From UBA2108 sp002713215 (GTDB lineage: Bacteria > Bacteroidota > Bacteroidia > Flavobacteriales_G > Salibacteraceae), in contig CALAPY010000041.1 of the NCBI GenBank assembly GCA_937891015.1, positions 62,001 to 126,000 of the forward strand: 64,000 nucleotides of DNA. Reading direction: 5' to 3'. Below are positions 43,100 through 52,438 of this stretch, in pieces. Both the position numbers and the translations under genes were made by a program. Numbering within the stretch: position 1 is the first letter of the stretch; each line of letters opens with the position of its first letter. Under the pieces are notes generated by a model. It ran no database searches, was not told the DNA's origin, and saw only the letters and a list, made by a program, of their open reading frames with translations.

Positions 43100-44325
43100 T
43101 GGATAAAAGAGTTGTCATAACCGGCCTTGGAATTTACTCTTGCTTGGGAACAAACCGGGAAGAAGTAACCAAATCTCTTAGAGAAGGAAAATCGGGAATT
43201 ATCTTTGATCGGGAGCGTAAGGATATGGGTTTTCGATCTGCCTTAACGGGTATGGTGGAAAGGCCTGATCTTAAAAAGTTATTGAAACGACGCCAACGTG
43301 TTGGTATGGCCGAAGAAGTTGAATATGCCTACATGAGCACACTGGAGGCATTAGATCAAGCTGGTATTACGCAAGAATACCTGGACAGTAACATTGCGGG
43401 AATTATTTTTGGAAATGATAGCTCTGCTCGGGCAGTAATGGAGTCCATAGACATTGTTCGGGAGAAAAAGGACACGACAATGGTTGGTTCCGGAAAAATA
43501 TTCCAGTCGATGAATTCAACCGTTACCATGAATTTGGCAACTATATTTAAGTTGAAAGGAATCAATTTTACCGTTAGTGCGGCTTGTGCCAGTGGGTCGC
43601 ACTCTGTTGGACTTGGGTTAATGATGATCAAACAAGGCTACGAAGACATAGTAATTTGTGGGGGTGCACAGGAGATCAATGCTTATTCTATGGCAAGTTT
43701 CGATGGCCTTGGCGTTTTCTCAACGCGTGAAAATGACCCAACAAAAGCTTCACGACCTTTTGACCAGGATAGAGACGGATTAATTCCTTCCGGAGGTGCA
43801 GCAACACTAATTTTAGAAAGCCTGGAATCTGCGGAGAAAAGAGGCGCTAAAATTCTCGGAGAAGTAATGGGCTATGGTTTTTCTTCGAATGGTGACCACA
43901 TCTCAAACCCCAACGTTGATGGACCAACCCGATCACTTAATATGGCATTGGGAATGGCTGGAATGTCAGAGTTTGACATTGACTATATAAATGCACATGC
44001 AACTTCTACTCCTATAGGAGATGCCAACGAGGGGCGGGCAATAAACGCAGTCTTTGGAAAATCTAAACCACCGGTTTCTTCTACAAAAAGCATGACCGGC
44101 CATGAATGTTGGATGGCAGGAGCAAGCGAACTGGTATATTCAATGCTAATGATGGAAAATTCCTTTGTAGCACCGAATATAAATCTGGAAAATCCTGATG
44201 AAGCCGTTCAGGGGTTGAACCTTCAGGCAACTACTCTTGAACACAATATTGATGTATTTTTGTCGAATTCTTTTGGCTTTGGTGGAACTAATTCATCCAT
44301 CATCGTCAAAAAGTTTGAAAGATAA
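43099..44325 (+). CDS. Ketosynthase (FabF-type), catalytically intact
   Basis: 408 residues. The active-site triad is complete: Cys in VSAACASGSHSVG (about residue 165), His in NAHATSTPIGD, and His in SMTGHECWMAGASE. The C-terminal LSNSFGFGGTNSS is normal. It should elongate the aryl polyene chain together with the carrier protein encoded right after it. The gene starts on the last base of the FabG stop. Confidence 0.93.
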   Translation: MDKRVVITGLGIYSCLGTNREEVTKSLREGKSGIIFDRERKDMGFRSALTGMVERPDLKKLLKRRQRVGMAEEVEYAYMSTLEALDQAGITQEYLDSNIAGIIFGNDSSARAVMESIDIVREKKDTTMVGSGKIFQSMNSTVTMNLATIFKLKGINFTVSAACASGSHSVGLGLMMIKQGYEDIVICGGAQEINAYSMASFDGLGVFSTRENDPTKASRPFDQDRDGLIPSGGAATLILESLESAEKRGAKILGEVMGYGFSSNGDHISNPNVDGPTRSLNMALGMAGMSEFDIDYINAHATSTPIGDANEGRAINAVFGKSKPPVSSTKSMTGHECWMAGASELVYSMLMMENSFVAPNINLENPDEAVQGLNLQATTLEHNIDVFLSNSFGFGGTNSSIIVKKFER

Positions 44326-44329
44326 GCTA

Positions 44330-44581
44330 ATGACACGAGAGGAAATTGAAATGCGGGTGAACGAATTCCTGGTTGAGGAGTTCGAAGTTGATGAAGATAT
44401 CATTGTTCCAGACGCTAATCTGAAAGAAACATTAGATTTAGATAGTTTGGATTATGTTGACTTAGTTGTGGTTATAGAACAATACTTTGGGTTCAAGGTA
44501 AAAGGCGAAGATTTTGTGAGCATTGCAACCCTTAAAGATTTTTACGATTACATCGAAAATAAAGTAAGCCAAACCGTATAA
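44330..44581 (+). CDS. Acyl carrier protein 1
   Basis: 83 residues from the ATG at 44330, four bases after the ketosynthase stop. The phosphopantetheine serine is in LDLDSLDYVDLV. Most residues are acidic or helical, as expected. A longer reading from 44237 runs inside the ketosynthase gene and is rejected. Confidence 0.93.
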   Translation: MTREEIEMRVNEFLVEEFEVDEDIIVPDANLKETLDLDSLDYVDLVVVIEQYFGFKVKGEDFVSIATLKDFYDYIENKVSQTV

Positions 44582-44587
44582 CTACAT

Positions 44588-45466
44588 ATGGCCGAGCAGT
44601 GGACTGGACGATCTAAGGGTACCTCTCTGGGCTTCAAAATTTTTATTTTTACCATAAAACGTTTCGGGATAAAGGCGGCATATTCCGTACTGTTTTTCGT
44701 TGCAGCTTATTACTTTCTATTTTCTTTTAAGTCTTCAAAAGTTCTATTCTTCTATTTTCATAAGATTAGAAACTATGGGGTTCTAAAGTCTTTGGGTAGC
44801 ATTTATAAAAACTATTTTATTTTCGGTCAGACCCTCATAGATCGATTTGCTATTCCAATGGGACTACAAGACTCTTTCACTTTCGATTTTTATCAGAATG
44901 AAATCATTAAAAAAACAGAAGACAACGGAAAAGGTGGAGTTATGATCAGTGCCCATATTGGAAACTTTGAAGTAACCGGACATTTTCTTAACGCAGAACT
45001 TGACAATCCCATGAATATGGTTACCCTTGATACTGGAGATGACACGCTGGATCAATTTTTAGCTGACGACAGCTCTAATAAAAGGATAAAGTTTATTAAA
45101 ATTAAGAAGGGCAGTATAGCTCACATGATTGAAATAGGTGCAGCCGTAAAAAAGAACGAGCTGGTTTGTTTCACAGGAGACAGGCACATGGGCGGAAAAA
45201 CTTACACCGCCAATTTCTTTGGCAAACCAGCTCAATTTCCGGCAGGGGTATTCGACATTGCCAGCAAACTTAAGGTCCCGGTTTTGTTTGTTTTCGCGAT
45301 GAAGGATACCGCAACGCATTACCAGTTTAGCTGTCACGAAGCTAGTGGTGTAGGCCTAAAACCAGAAGAGATTTTAGGTGATTTTATTCTAAATGTTGAA
45401 AAACAATTGAACCATTATCCTTACCAATGGTTTAATTATTATCAATTTTGGAATACACCTAACTAG
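44588..45466 (+). CDS. LpxL/HtrB-like acyltransferase
   Basis: 292 residues with an N-terminal membrane helix (AAYSVLFFVAAYYFLF). The lysophospholipid acyltransferase motif HX4E is seen in MISAHIGNFEVTGHF (about residue 119). FTGDRHMGG and FPAGVFDIASKLKVPVLFVFA follow, as in lipid A acyltransferases. In a flexirubin cluster it may transfer the polyene acyl from its carrier protein to the resorcinol or to a lipid. It lies at the start of a DarA-DarB-containing run. Confidence 0.85.
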   Translation: MAEQWTGRSKGTSLGFKIFIFTIKRFGIKAAYSVLFFVAAYYFLFSFKSSKVLFFYFHKIRNYGVLKSLGSIYKNYFIFGQTLIDRFAIPMGLQDSFTFDFYQNEIIKKTEDNGKGGVMISAHIGNFEVTGHFLNAELDNPMNMVTLDTGDDTLDQFLADDSSNKRIKFIKIKKGSIAHMIEIGAAVKKNELVCFTGDRHMGGKTYTANFFGKPAQFPAGVFDIASKLKVPVLFVFAMKDTATHYQFSCHEASGVGLKPEEILGDFILNVEKQLNHYPYQWFNYYQFWNTPN

Positions 45467-45467
45467 G

Positions 45468-46379
45468 TTGAAAAAACAAATCCTCATAGTCTACTATACC
45501 CAAACCGGGCAACTGCTGAAAATTCTTGAAAAAATTGCAGGACCTTTCCTTGCTGATTCTTCTTACGAAATAGAGTACCTTAAATTAGAAATGGAAAAAC
45601 CCTTCCCATTTCCCTGGAACAGAAAAGAGTTTTTTGGAATTATGCCCGATTCCGTTCAGGAAAAGCCACACACCCTAAAGCCTTTTGAAACCAAACACGA
45701 CCAGTATGATCTAATTATTTTGGGCTATCAGGTTTGGTTCCTTTCTCCCTCTGTGCCGTTTACCTCGTTCTTAGATTCACCCAAAGCATCTTCATTGCTC
45801 AACAATTCGAATGTTCTCACTGTTATTGGTGGAAGGAATATGTGGGTAATGGCTCATGAATCCATTAAGAAAAAACTTCAGGCACTTAATGCTAAATTAG
45901 TCGGAAACATTGCCTTAGTAGACAAGTCTCCAAATCTGGTTAGCGTTGTAACTATTATTTATTGGTTATTTCATGGTAAAACAGATCGTTTGTTAAACCT
46001 GTTTCCAAAACCGGGAATAAAAAATAAGGACATTGAAGATGGAAAACGCTATGGCGAAGAAATAAAAACCTGTTTAGAAAGTAATAATTTGCCCATCCTT
46101 CAAAGAAATTTGGTCTCAAAAGGTGCAGTTGCTCTAAAATTTGAGATCATTTCGATGGAGACAAAGGCGAAGAAAGTTTTTAAGGTGTGGGCGAAAATCA
46201 TTAATTGGTCAGGTATAGAGGGGAGTTTAGGACGAAAAGTCACCCTATTTCTATTCGAAATATACCTTTATTTTGTCATTCTTTTCCTGTCACCACTAAT
46301 ATCAATTTTATCTACTTTTGCGGCTATCTTAAGGAGAAAAGCTACCGCTAAAAAGCTGGCCTATTATTCGGGTGTATAG
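45468..46379 (+). CDS. darA: Dialkylresorcinol condensing enzyme DarA
   Basis: 303 residues from a TTG one base after the previous stop. A flavodoxin-like N-terminus (ILIVYYTQTGQLLKIL) and a C-terminal hydrophobic end (YFVILFLSPLISILSTFA) match DarA proteins of flexirubin producers. DarA acts with the ketosynthase-III-like DarB to condense two acyl units to a cyclohexanedione that becomes a dialkylresorcinol. The DarB gene follows 28 bases downstream. Confidence 0.85.
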   Translation: MKKQILIVYYTQTGQLLKILEKIAGPFLADSSYEIEYLKLEMEKPFPFPWNRKEFFGIMPDSVQEKPHTLKPFETKHDQYDLIILGYQVWFLSPSVPFTSFLDSPKASSLLNNSNVLTVIGGRNMWVMAHESIKKKLQALNAKLVGNIALVDKSPNLVSVVTIIYWLFHGKTDRLLNLFPKPGIKNKDIEDGKRYGEEIKTCLESNNLPILQRNLVSKGAVALKFEIISMETKAKKVFKVWAKIINWSGIEGSLGRKVTLFLFEIYLYFVILFLSPLISILSTFAAILRRKATAKKLAYYSGV

Positions 46380-46407
46380 AGTACGTGAGAAAAGGTAACT
46401 AAAGAGA

Positions 46408-47544
46408 ATGTCAAGAACCGTATATATCAATAAAATTTCTAAGTTCTTTCCTAATAAACCTGTTAGCAACGATCAAATAGAAGATCGACTTGGATATGTA
46501 TATGACAAACCAGCACGATCGAAATCGGTTGTGCTCCGAAGCAATAAAATTGAAAATCGATACTACGCTATCGACGAAAACCTAAATATAACGGACACCA
46601 ATGCCGGAATGGCTGCAAAGGCCATCAAGGGGTTAGAATCGGATAATTTTAAAGTAGATGATATTGATTTAATAGCTTCCGGTACTTCTACTCCAGATCA
46701 ACTTCTTCCATCTCATGCAGTGATGGTTCATGGCGAACTAAATAGCAAATCTGTTGAAGTTAATTCTTTTATGGGAGCATGTGTTACCGGAATGCAGGCG
46801 CTTAAATGTGCATACATGGCTATTGGATCTGGTGATAAGGAACATGCTGTTTCAACAGGGTCAGAAAGATGCTCTACCTGGTTAATGGCCAAAAATTTTA
46901 AAGCAGAAGCGGAAAATACTGAGGCATTAAATGAAAAACCAATTTTGGCATTTGACAAGGAATTTCTTCGCTGGATGCTTTCTGATGGCGCAGGAGCAGC
47001 ACTGCTTGAAGCTGAACCAAGAGGAGACATGTCACTGAAAATAGAATTCATTGACATTAAGTCGTACGCCAATGAGTTGGAATCTTGTATGTATGCCGGA
47101 GCAGTAAAGAATGAGGATGGATCCCTTTCGGGCTGGTCTGAATTAGAAGAAGCTCAATGGATGAATGATTCAATCTTTGCATTTAAGCAAGACGTTCGGT
47201 TGCTAGGCGAAAACATAATGCGTTTAGGAGGCAAGTTTTTTGCAGAAACCCTGGACAAAAGAGGGTTAACTCCAGACAACATTGACTATTTCCTTCCTCA
47301 CATTTCTTCCGAATTCTTTCGGTCTATGCTTCATGATGAACTAGCAGTTCTGGGAAAAGAAATAACCGAAGACAAATGGTTTACCAATTTATCAAGAGTT
47401 GGAAACGTTGGTGCCGCCTCTATCTACCTTATGCTGGAGGAATTATTGTATTCCGGTAGGCTTAAAAAGGGTGAGCGAATTTTCCTTTGTGTCCCTGAAA
47501 GTGCACGATTTCAGTATGCGTATGCCTTATTAACAGTAGTTTAA
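46408..47544 (+). CDS. darB: Ketoacyl-ACP synthase III-like DarB
   Basis: 378 residues. The KAS III triad is present: Cys in NSFMGACVTGMQALK (about residue 125), His in YFLPHISSEFF, and Asn in NLSRVGNVGAASIYL. It condenses acyl-ACP and beta-keto acid in resorcinol formation with DarA. N-terminal YINKISKFFPN is as in other DarB proteins. Confidence 0.88.
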   Translation: MSRTVYINKISKFFPNKPVSNDQIEDRLGYVYDKPARSKSVVLRSNKIENRYYAIDENLNITDTNAGMAAKAIKGLESDNFKVDDIDLIASGTSTPDQLLPSHAVMVHGELNSKSVEVNSFMGACVTGMQALKCAYMAIGSGDKEHAVSTGSERCSTWLMAKNFKAEAENTEALNEKPILAFDKEFLRWMLSDGAGAALLEAEPRGDMSLKIEFIDIKSYANELESCMYAGAVKNEDGSLSGWSELEEAQWMNDSIFAFKQDVRLLGENIMRLGGKFFAETLDKRGLTPDNIDYFLPHISSEFFRSMLHDELAVLGKEITEDKWFTNLSRVGNVGAASIYLMLEELLYSGRLKKGERIFLCVPESARFQYAYALLTVV

Positions 47545-47553
47545 GCTATTGAC

Positions 47554-48003
47554 ATGGAGGATGAACTTTTATTTGAAGGTCCTCTAACAGGAAGGGAAAA
47601 ACTACTTCAATTTATACCCCAACGTCATCCCATGGTTATGATGGATGAATTGGTTCATTGGGACAATAGCAAAACGACATCCGCATTAACCATTTCAAAC
47701 GATAACATTCTTACCAACGAGGAATATTTCACAGAACCCGGATTAATAGAGAATTTTGCCCAAACCATAGCGCTGAGGATCGGGTATCACTATTACTTAC
47801 TCAAACAAACTGCACCGGTAGGATATATTGGAAGCTTCAAAAAACTAAAAATTAACGACCTTCCCAAGATTGGTGAACGCATTGAGACGACCATAGAAGT
47901 AATTCATGAAATGTTTGGGGTTACTATGGCAAAAGGTCAAATGACCATAGGAGGAAAACCAATTGCCTCAATTGAAATGAAAACAGTGGTCGCAAAGGAG
48001 TAG
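47554..48003 (+). CDS. Hotdog-fold 3-hydroxyacyl-ACP dehydratase-like protein 1
   Basis: 149 residues of FabZ/hotdog type. LLQFIPQRHPMVMMDELV carries the family histidine, and the long helix ends LIENFAQTIALRIGYHYYL. The usual FabZ glutamate/aspartate on the helix is replaced here by Asn-Phe-Ala-Gln (ENFAQT). A similar gene follows directly. Together they may form the heterodimeric dehydratase known from aryl polyene systems. Confidence 0.8.
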   Translation: MEDELLFEGPLTGREKLLQFIPQRHPMVMMDELVHWDNSKTTSALTISNDNILTNEEYFTEPGLIENFAQTIALRIGYHYYLLKQTAPVGYIGSFKKLKINDLPKIGERIETTIEVIHEMFGVTMAKGQMTIGGKPIASIEMKTVVAKE

Positions 48004-48005
48004 TT

Positions 48006-48479
48006 ATGTCATTGTTTGATAAGGAACAGTACTATGGAAGCAATGTGACCAAACTCCTGCCCCATCAACATCCTTTCGTTTTAATTAGTCATCTTGTCGA
48101 AATGGTAGGGAATCGGGCCATTACTCAATTCAAAATACCAAAGGACCATTTGCTAATTGAGAACGGGTACCTTTCTGAAACCGGCTTGTTGGAAAACCTC
48201 GCGCAAACCGCCGCGTTAAGTGCCGGGTTTGCCTATTTTACTGGTAAGGAACCCGAAATGGGAAGCTATCAACCGCCAATGGGCTATATGGGCTCCATCA
48301 AAAAGATTCAGATACAGAGGATTCCCCATTATTCCGAAAAATTAGAAACCAGAACTGTATTACTCAAAAGCATTAAATCGGGGCAGACAGAAGTCGTTTT
48401 TTGCATTGGGAAAATAAGCTCAGGAGCTGAAGTTTTAGCCCACGGTGAGTTCAAACTATTTCTTATATATCCTGAATAG
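48006..48479 (+). CDS. Hotdog-fold 3-hydroxyacyl-ACP dehydratase-like protein 2
   Basis: 157 residues, related to the preceding protein and two bases downstream. LLPHQHPFVLISHLVEM and LLENLAQTAALSAGFA are the matching regions. The pairing suggests a dehydratase heterodimer, as in the ApeI/ApeP-type enzymes of aryl polyene clusters; that is inference. A hairpin and new promoter follow. Confidence 0.8.
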   Translation: MSLFDKEQYYGSNVTKLLPHQHPFVLISHLVEMVGNRAITQFKIPKDHLLIENGYLSETGLLENLAQTAALSAGFAYFTGKEPEMGSYQPPMGYMGSIKKIQIQRIPHYSEKLETRTVLLKSIKSGQTEVVFCIGKISSGAEVLAHGEFKLFLIYPE

Positions 48480-48489
48480 ATAATCAGGT

Positions 48490-48561
48490 ATTCAGGCTTT
48501 ATTCCCTTAAATTCCTGAATTTTCTCCCTTTAAATTCTCACCTCCACTTTTATTACTTTTG
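48490..48561 (+). promoter_or_regulatory. Weak terminator followed by a new promoter inside the flexirubin cluster
   Basis: ATTCAGG (48490-48496) pairs with CCTGAAT (48514-48520), followed by a pyrimidine-rich run, a weak terminator. Then TACTTTTG (48554-48561), an exact TAnnTTTG, gives a start near 48567, about 11 bases before the next ATG. The cluster is thus split into at least two plus-strand units. Confidence 0.5.
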
Positions 48562-48577
48562 CTAAGGATTTTCACCT

Positions 48578-48982
48578 ATGAAAAAAGATCAAATTCCACA
48601 AGATGACGCCAATTTACTCGAAGGCAAAACACGAGATTTATGTTATGCAGTTGATGAAAATGGTAATTATATAACGGGGTTAAGTACCGGCTGGGATCCA
48701 AAAAACGCTGCACTTCAGCACGCACTCGATTTTTTTAATGAACGCGCAGAAAAAGTAAAAGAAAAGGTTATTAAAGGTAAGTTAAGTCCACTGGCTTATT
48801 TCATGGAAGCAAGGTACATGGACGCAGCATTGCTTGCCGATTATATGGAACTATCCAAACGGGTTGTCAAACGTCACATGAAGCCAAAATTCTTTAATAA
48901 ATTGGAAGACGATGTTCTTAAAGAATATGCCGAAATTCTAAGAATAGAATTCTCAGACTTAAAAGATTTCCCCACAAGTTGA
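48578..48982 (+). CDS. Conserved hypothetical protein of the flexirubin cluster
   Basis: 134 residues, helical and charged, with no signal peptide or membrane segment. Features are LCYAVDENGNYITGLSTGWD near the N-terminus and a helical, basic SKRVVKRHMKPKFF. No domain is recognised. It is the first gene of the second unit and ends one base before the BtrH-like gene, so a partner role with that protein is plausible. Confidence 0.7.
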   Translation: MKKDQIPQDDANLLEGKTRDLCYAVDENGNYITGLSTGWDPKNAALQHALDFFNERAEKVKEKVIKGKLSPLAYFMEARYMDAALLADYMELSKRVVKRHMKPKFFNKLEDDVLKEYAEILRIEFSDLKDFPTS

Positions 48983-48983
48983 T

Positions 48984-49982
48984 ATGCAATTAAATTTTGA
49001 ACACCACCAATCTGCCCATTGCGAAAATGGGGTAACGTCGAATTTGTTCAAATTCTACGGAATTGACGCCAGTGAGCCACTAATTTTTGGCATGGGAGCA
49101 GGAATCTTCTTTTCATACTTGCCGTTTGTTAAAGTAAATCATGCTCCTGGTTCGTCTTTTAGACCAATGCCAGGCTTGGTGTTTAAACGAGCCGCTAAAA
49201 ATTTGGGGCTAAGTATCTATCGTAAGAAATACCGCAATCCGAAAAAAGCCATGCGGGATTTGGATGAGGCATTGGAGCAAGGGAAGCCGGTTGGGTTACA
49301 AGTAGGTGTATTTCACCTGTCTTATTTTCCCGATCCTTACCGATTTCATTTTAATGCACACAACCTGGTTGTATTTGGAAAAGAAGGTGATAATTACCTG
49401 ATAAGCGATCCGGTAATGGAAACCTCTACTACGCTTACGAGCAAAGAATTGCAACGTGTGAGGTTTGCTAAAGGAATATTTGCGCCGAAAGGGCAAATCT
49501 ATTATCCGGTTAACGTACCTGAAAGTGTAAATCTGGAAGTCGCTGTAAGCAAAGGAATTAAGAAAGCCTGTAGTGATATGCTTGGAATTCCCATTCCATT
49601 TTTTGGAGTAAAAGGCATTAAAAAACTAGCAGGAGATGTTCGAAAGTGGCCAGACAAACATGGAAATAAGAAGGCCGCTTTATACCTTGGTGCCATTATC
49701 AGAATGCAGGAAGAAATTGGAACTGGGGGTGCTGGTTTTCGTTTTATGTATGCTGCATTTCTTCAGGAAGCAGCCCAGGTCTTGGGAATAAGTGCCTTGG
49801 ACGAACTCTCAGAACAAATGACTGCTTGTGGCGATCTTTGGCGGGAGTTTGCGATAAGTTCGGCCAGAATATATAAAGCCAGGGAAAAATCCGGTGAGAA
49901 TTATGCGGCCAGTGCCGACATCCTGTTGCAAATTGCTGACATGGAAAAAGAAATCTTTACCGGTCTAAAAAAGGCAATCTAA
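48984..49982 (+). CDS. BtrH-like protein with DUF4872 C-terminus
   Basis: 332 residues. The N-terminal part (NFEHHQSAHCENGVTSNLF) places Cys in the BtrH position, and a His-Asn pair (FNAHNLVVFGKEGDNYLISD) follows around residue 127; this suggests a papain-like Cys-His site. BtrH transfers an acyl side chain from a carrier protein onto butirosin. The C-terminal half is DUF4872-like. In this cluster it is a second candidate for joining a carrier-bound polyene to the resorcinol. It overlaps the ABC gene by one base. Confidence 0.78.
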   Translation: MQLNFEHHQSAHCENGVTSNLFKFYGIDASEPLIFGMGAGIFFSYLPFVKVNHAPGSSFRPMPGLVFKRAAKNLGLSIYRKKYRNPKKAMRDLDEALEQGKPVGLQVGVFHLSYFPDPYRFHFNAHNLVVFGKEGDNYLISDPVMETSTTLTSKELQRVRFAKGIFAPKGQIYYPVNVPESVNLEVAVSKGIKKACSDMLGIPIPFFGVKGIKKLAGDVRKWPDKHGNKKAALYLGAIIRMQEEIGTGGAGFRFMYAAFLQEAAQVLGISALDELSEQMTACGDLWREFAISSARIYKAREKSGENYAASADILLQIADMEKEIFTGLKKAI

Positions 49983-50731
49983 TGCCAGAAACTGCAATAG
50001 ATGTTCTAGGCCTGACCAAAGTATACAAGGACGGCTATAAGGCATTGGACTCAGTTTCTCTTACGGTACAAAAGGGTAGTATATATGGCTTATTAGGCCC
50101 TAACGGTGCCGGAAAAACTACACTCATTTCCATTCTCAGCGGGTTATTTGACCGAACATCGGGTCAGGTTAAAATTCTGGGTGAAAACACAGAAGACCTG
50201 TATCGCAATGAACTCCAGGAAAAAATAGGCGTAGCACCACAGGAAATTGCTCTATACGAATTACTGACTCCACTAGAAAACCTTAGTTATTTTGCTTCGC
50301 TTTACGGTATAAGTGGCGAAAAATTTAAGACACGATCCAAAGAACTGCTCGAAAAATTTGGACTTTGGGACGTTCGAAATAAACCGGTAAAACGGTTTAG
50401 TGGAGGAATGAAAAGAAGATTAAACCTAATCGCGGCCCTTATTCATAAACCGCAGCTACTTTTCTTGGATGAGCCAACAGAAGGAATTGATGTCCAAAGT
50501 CGGAACGCGATTCTTGAATACCTAACTGAGTTAAACGAGAAAGAAAAGATTACCATAATCTATACCTCTCATTTATTGGCTGAAGCTGAGAGCTTTTGCC
50601 ATGAAATTCTTATCATAGATAAAGGTGAGAAAATGATCCATGGTAAGATGGGTGATTTGTTAAAGGATTCGGGAAAGGGGTTGCAACAGGTTTTCCTTGA
50701 GTTAACCGGATCACATTATCGGGATTTGTAG
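49982..50731 (+). CDS. ABC transporter ATP-binding protein
   Basis: 249 residues. Walker A is GLLGPNGAGKTTLISI, the signature RFSGGMKRRLNLIAALIH, Walker B LLFLDEPTEGID, followed by the H-loop in IYTSHLL. The partner permease gene begins two bases on. It should export a pigment precursor or lipid, by context. Confidence 0.93.
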   Translation: MPETAIDVLGLTKVYKDGYKALDSVSLTVQKGSIYGLLGPNGAGKTTLISILSGLFDRTSGQVKILGENTEDLYRNELQEKIGVAPQEIALYELLTPLENLSYFASLYGISGEKFKTRSKELLEKFGLWDVRNKPVKRFSGGMKRRLNLIAALIHKPQLLFLDEPTEGIDVQSRNAILEYLTELNEKEKITIIYTSHLLAEAESFCHEILIIDKGEKMIHGKMGDLLKDSGKGLQQVFLELTGSHYRDL

Positions 50732-50733
50732 TT

Positions 50734-52011
50734 GTGAAAATTCTTTGGGCTGAAATAAAAAAGGAATTGCTGCTTCTGCTTCGTGACAAGGCAGGTCTTG
50801 CACTACTCTTTATAATGCCTGCCCTGTTGGTTGTGGTGATGACCTACATTCAGGATGCCGCCTTTCGCGTTTTTTCCAATGAAAAGGTTCAGGTAATCTG
50901 GATTGACAACGACGATACAAAAAGCTCTAATTCCATTAAATCAGAATTGGAGACTTCGGGCTATTTCGAGTTGGTAGATTCCTTAGGCGATAAGCCAATT
51001 AATGCTGAACTGGGAAAAGGACTGATCTCTGATGGAGAATATCAGGTCGGAATAATTATTCCTAAGGATTTCCATAAGAAATTTAAATCCAGAATCAAAG
51101 GACGAGTAGACAGTCTTTTAGCTGATTTTGGGCTAGCTGATTCAAACCAAATGACCGTTTCGAATTCACCCATCACAGTCAATTTAATATTTGATCCCCT
51201 TACAAAAGCCACGTTCAAAACCAGCATCTCCAATGGAATTATGGGAATTATTAATGAGTTAGAGACACAATATAGCTTTCAGGCTTTTCGATCAAAGCTA
51301 GCAGCCCGATTTCCTTATAATCCCTCTGGCAATTCAGAGTTGAAATTAAAACCGATAATAGGTTTTGAAGATGAGTACATTTTTAAAGGTGGTAGCGGAT
51401 CGCTCCCATCATCGGTTCAGCACAACGTTCCGGCCTGGTCAATTTTCGCCATGTTTTTTATAATTATTTCATTCTCTCAGCGAATAGTAGAAGAACGAAT
51501 TAGTGGAGTAAATAAGCGACTCAGAACAATACCCGTCCATACCGGACTTCTGGTTTTAGGAAAAGCACTCACCTATGTGTTTATCAGTGAAATTCAGCTG
51601 GTGGTTATTTTGGCCCTGGGGTTTTGGCTTATGCCAATATTGGGACTTCCCGAATTGGTGATTAATGGATCTTTCAGATTGTTGCTGCTGTTTACCATTC
51701 CTATATCCTTAGCTTCTGCCGGCTTGGCAATTCTTATTGGTAAATGGAGTAAGACAAGGGACCAAGCAGCATCCTTTGGTAGTATTGCCGTTATAATTAT
51801 GGCTGCCTTAGGCGGAGTTTGGGTCCCGGTTTTTGTAATGCCAAGTTTGCTTCAAATAGTTGCGAAGTTTTCGCCTTTGTATTGGGCCTTAGAAGGATAT
51901 TATAGCATAATTGTAAGAGGTTCCACTATTTATGAATTATTGATTCCGGCCTCCATTTTAATCACACTATTTGGGATTACATTTGCGCTTTCAACTTTAA
52001 AAAGAGATTAA
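50734..52011 (+). CDS. ABC-2 type transporter permease
   Basis: 425 residues from a GTG. One N-terminal helix is followed by a large external domain (about residues 40-225) and five C-terminal helices (for example WSIFAMFFIIISFSQRIVEE and ASAGLAILIG). This is the ABC-2 arrangement of the lipid and drug exporters. It works with the ATPase just upstream. Confidence 0.9.
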   Translation: MKILWAEIKKELLLLLRDKAGLALLFIMPALLVVVMTYIQDAAFRVFSNEKVQVIWIDNDDTKSSNSIKSELETSGYFELVDSLGDKPINAELGKGLISDGEYQVGIIIPKDFHKKFKSRIKGRVDSLLADFGLADSNQMTVSNSPITVNLIFDPLTKATFKTSISNGIMGIINELETQYSFQAFRSKLAARFPYNPSGNSELKLKPIIGFEDEYIFKGGSGSLPSSVQHNVPAWSIFAMFFIIISFSQRIVEERISGVNKRLRTIPVHTGLLVLGKALTYVFISEIQLVVILALGFWLMPILGLPELVINGSFRLLLLFTIPISLASAGLAILIGKWSKTRDQAASFGSIAVIIMAALGGVWVPVFVMPSLLQIVAKFSPLYWALEGYYSIIVRGSTIYELLIPASILITLFGITFALSTLKRD

Positions 52012-52437
52012 TTGTCTAAAAAGCTGACAACAACAAAGAGAATCAGAGTAAGATTTAACGAGGTAGATTCTCTAGGTATTGTATGGCACGGACACTTTGT
52101 TAAGTACCTGGAAGACGGACGAGAAGATTTCGGAGCTAAACACGGACTCACTTACTTGGACTTCAAGGCCAACAATTTTGCGATTCCGGTTGTTAAATGT
52201 GATATCAATTATAAAATTGCAGTGCAGTACGGAGATGAAGTAGATGTTGAAACTACCTATCATGACACGACTGCCGCTAAATTAGTATTTAACTATCGGT
52301 TGTTCAATATAAGAACCGGTGAGTTATTAGCAACAGCAAAAACGATTCAGGTATTCACTTCGTTTACCCGCGAATTAAGTTACGTTGAACCTGCATTTTT
52401 TACTGAATGGAGAAAAAAAGTCGGACTTATTGAATAA
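52012..52437 (+). CDS. 4HBT-type acyl thioesterase
   Basis: 141 residues from a TTG directly after the permease stop. RVRFNEVDSLGIVWHGHFVKY has the Asp-containing start motif of 4-hydroxybenzoyl-CoA thioesterase-like proteins (usually D-x-x-G-x-V-x-x-x-x-Y). It probably releases or proofreads acyl groups from the carrier protein. Confidence 0.85.
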   Translation: MSKKLTTTKRIRVRFNEVDSLGIVWHGHFVKYLEDGREDFGAKHGLTYLDFKANNFAIPVVKCDINYKIAVQYGDEVDVETTYHDTTAAKLVFNYRLFNIRTGELLATAKTIQVFTSFTRELSYVEPAFFTEWRKKVGLIE

Positions 52438-52438
52438 C

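Noticed and set aside
44237..44329. Extended start of acyl carrier protein 1
   Set aside because: It runs within the ketosynthase gene; the ATG at 44330 gives a normal-length carrier protein.
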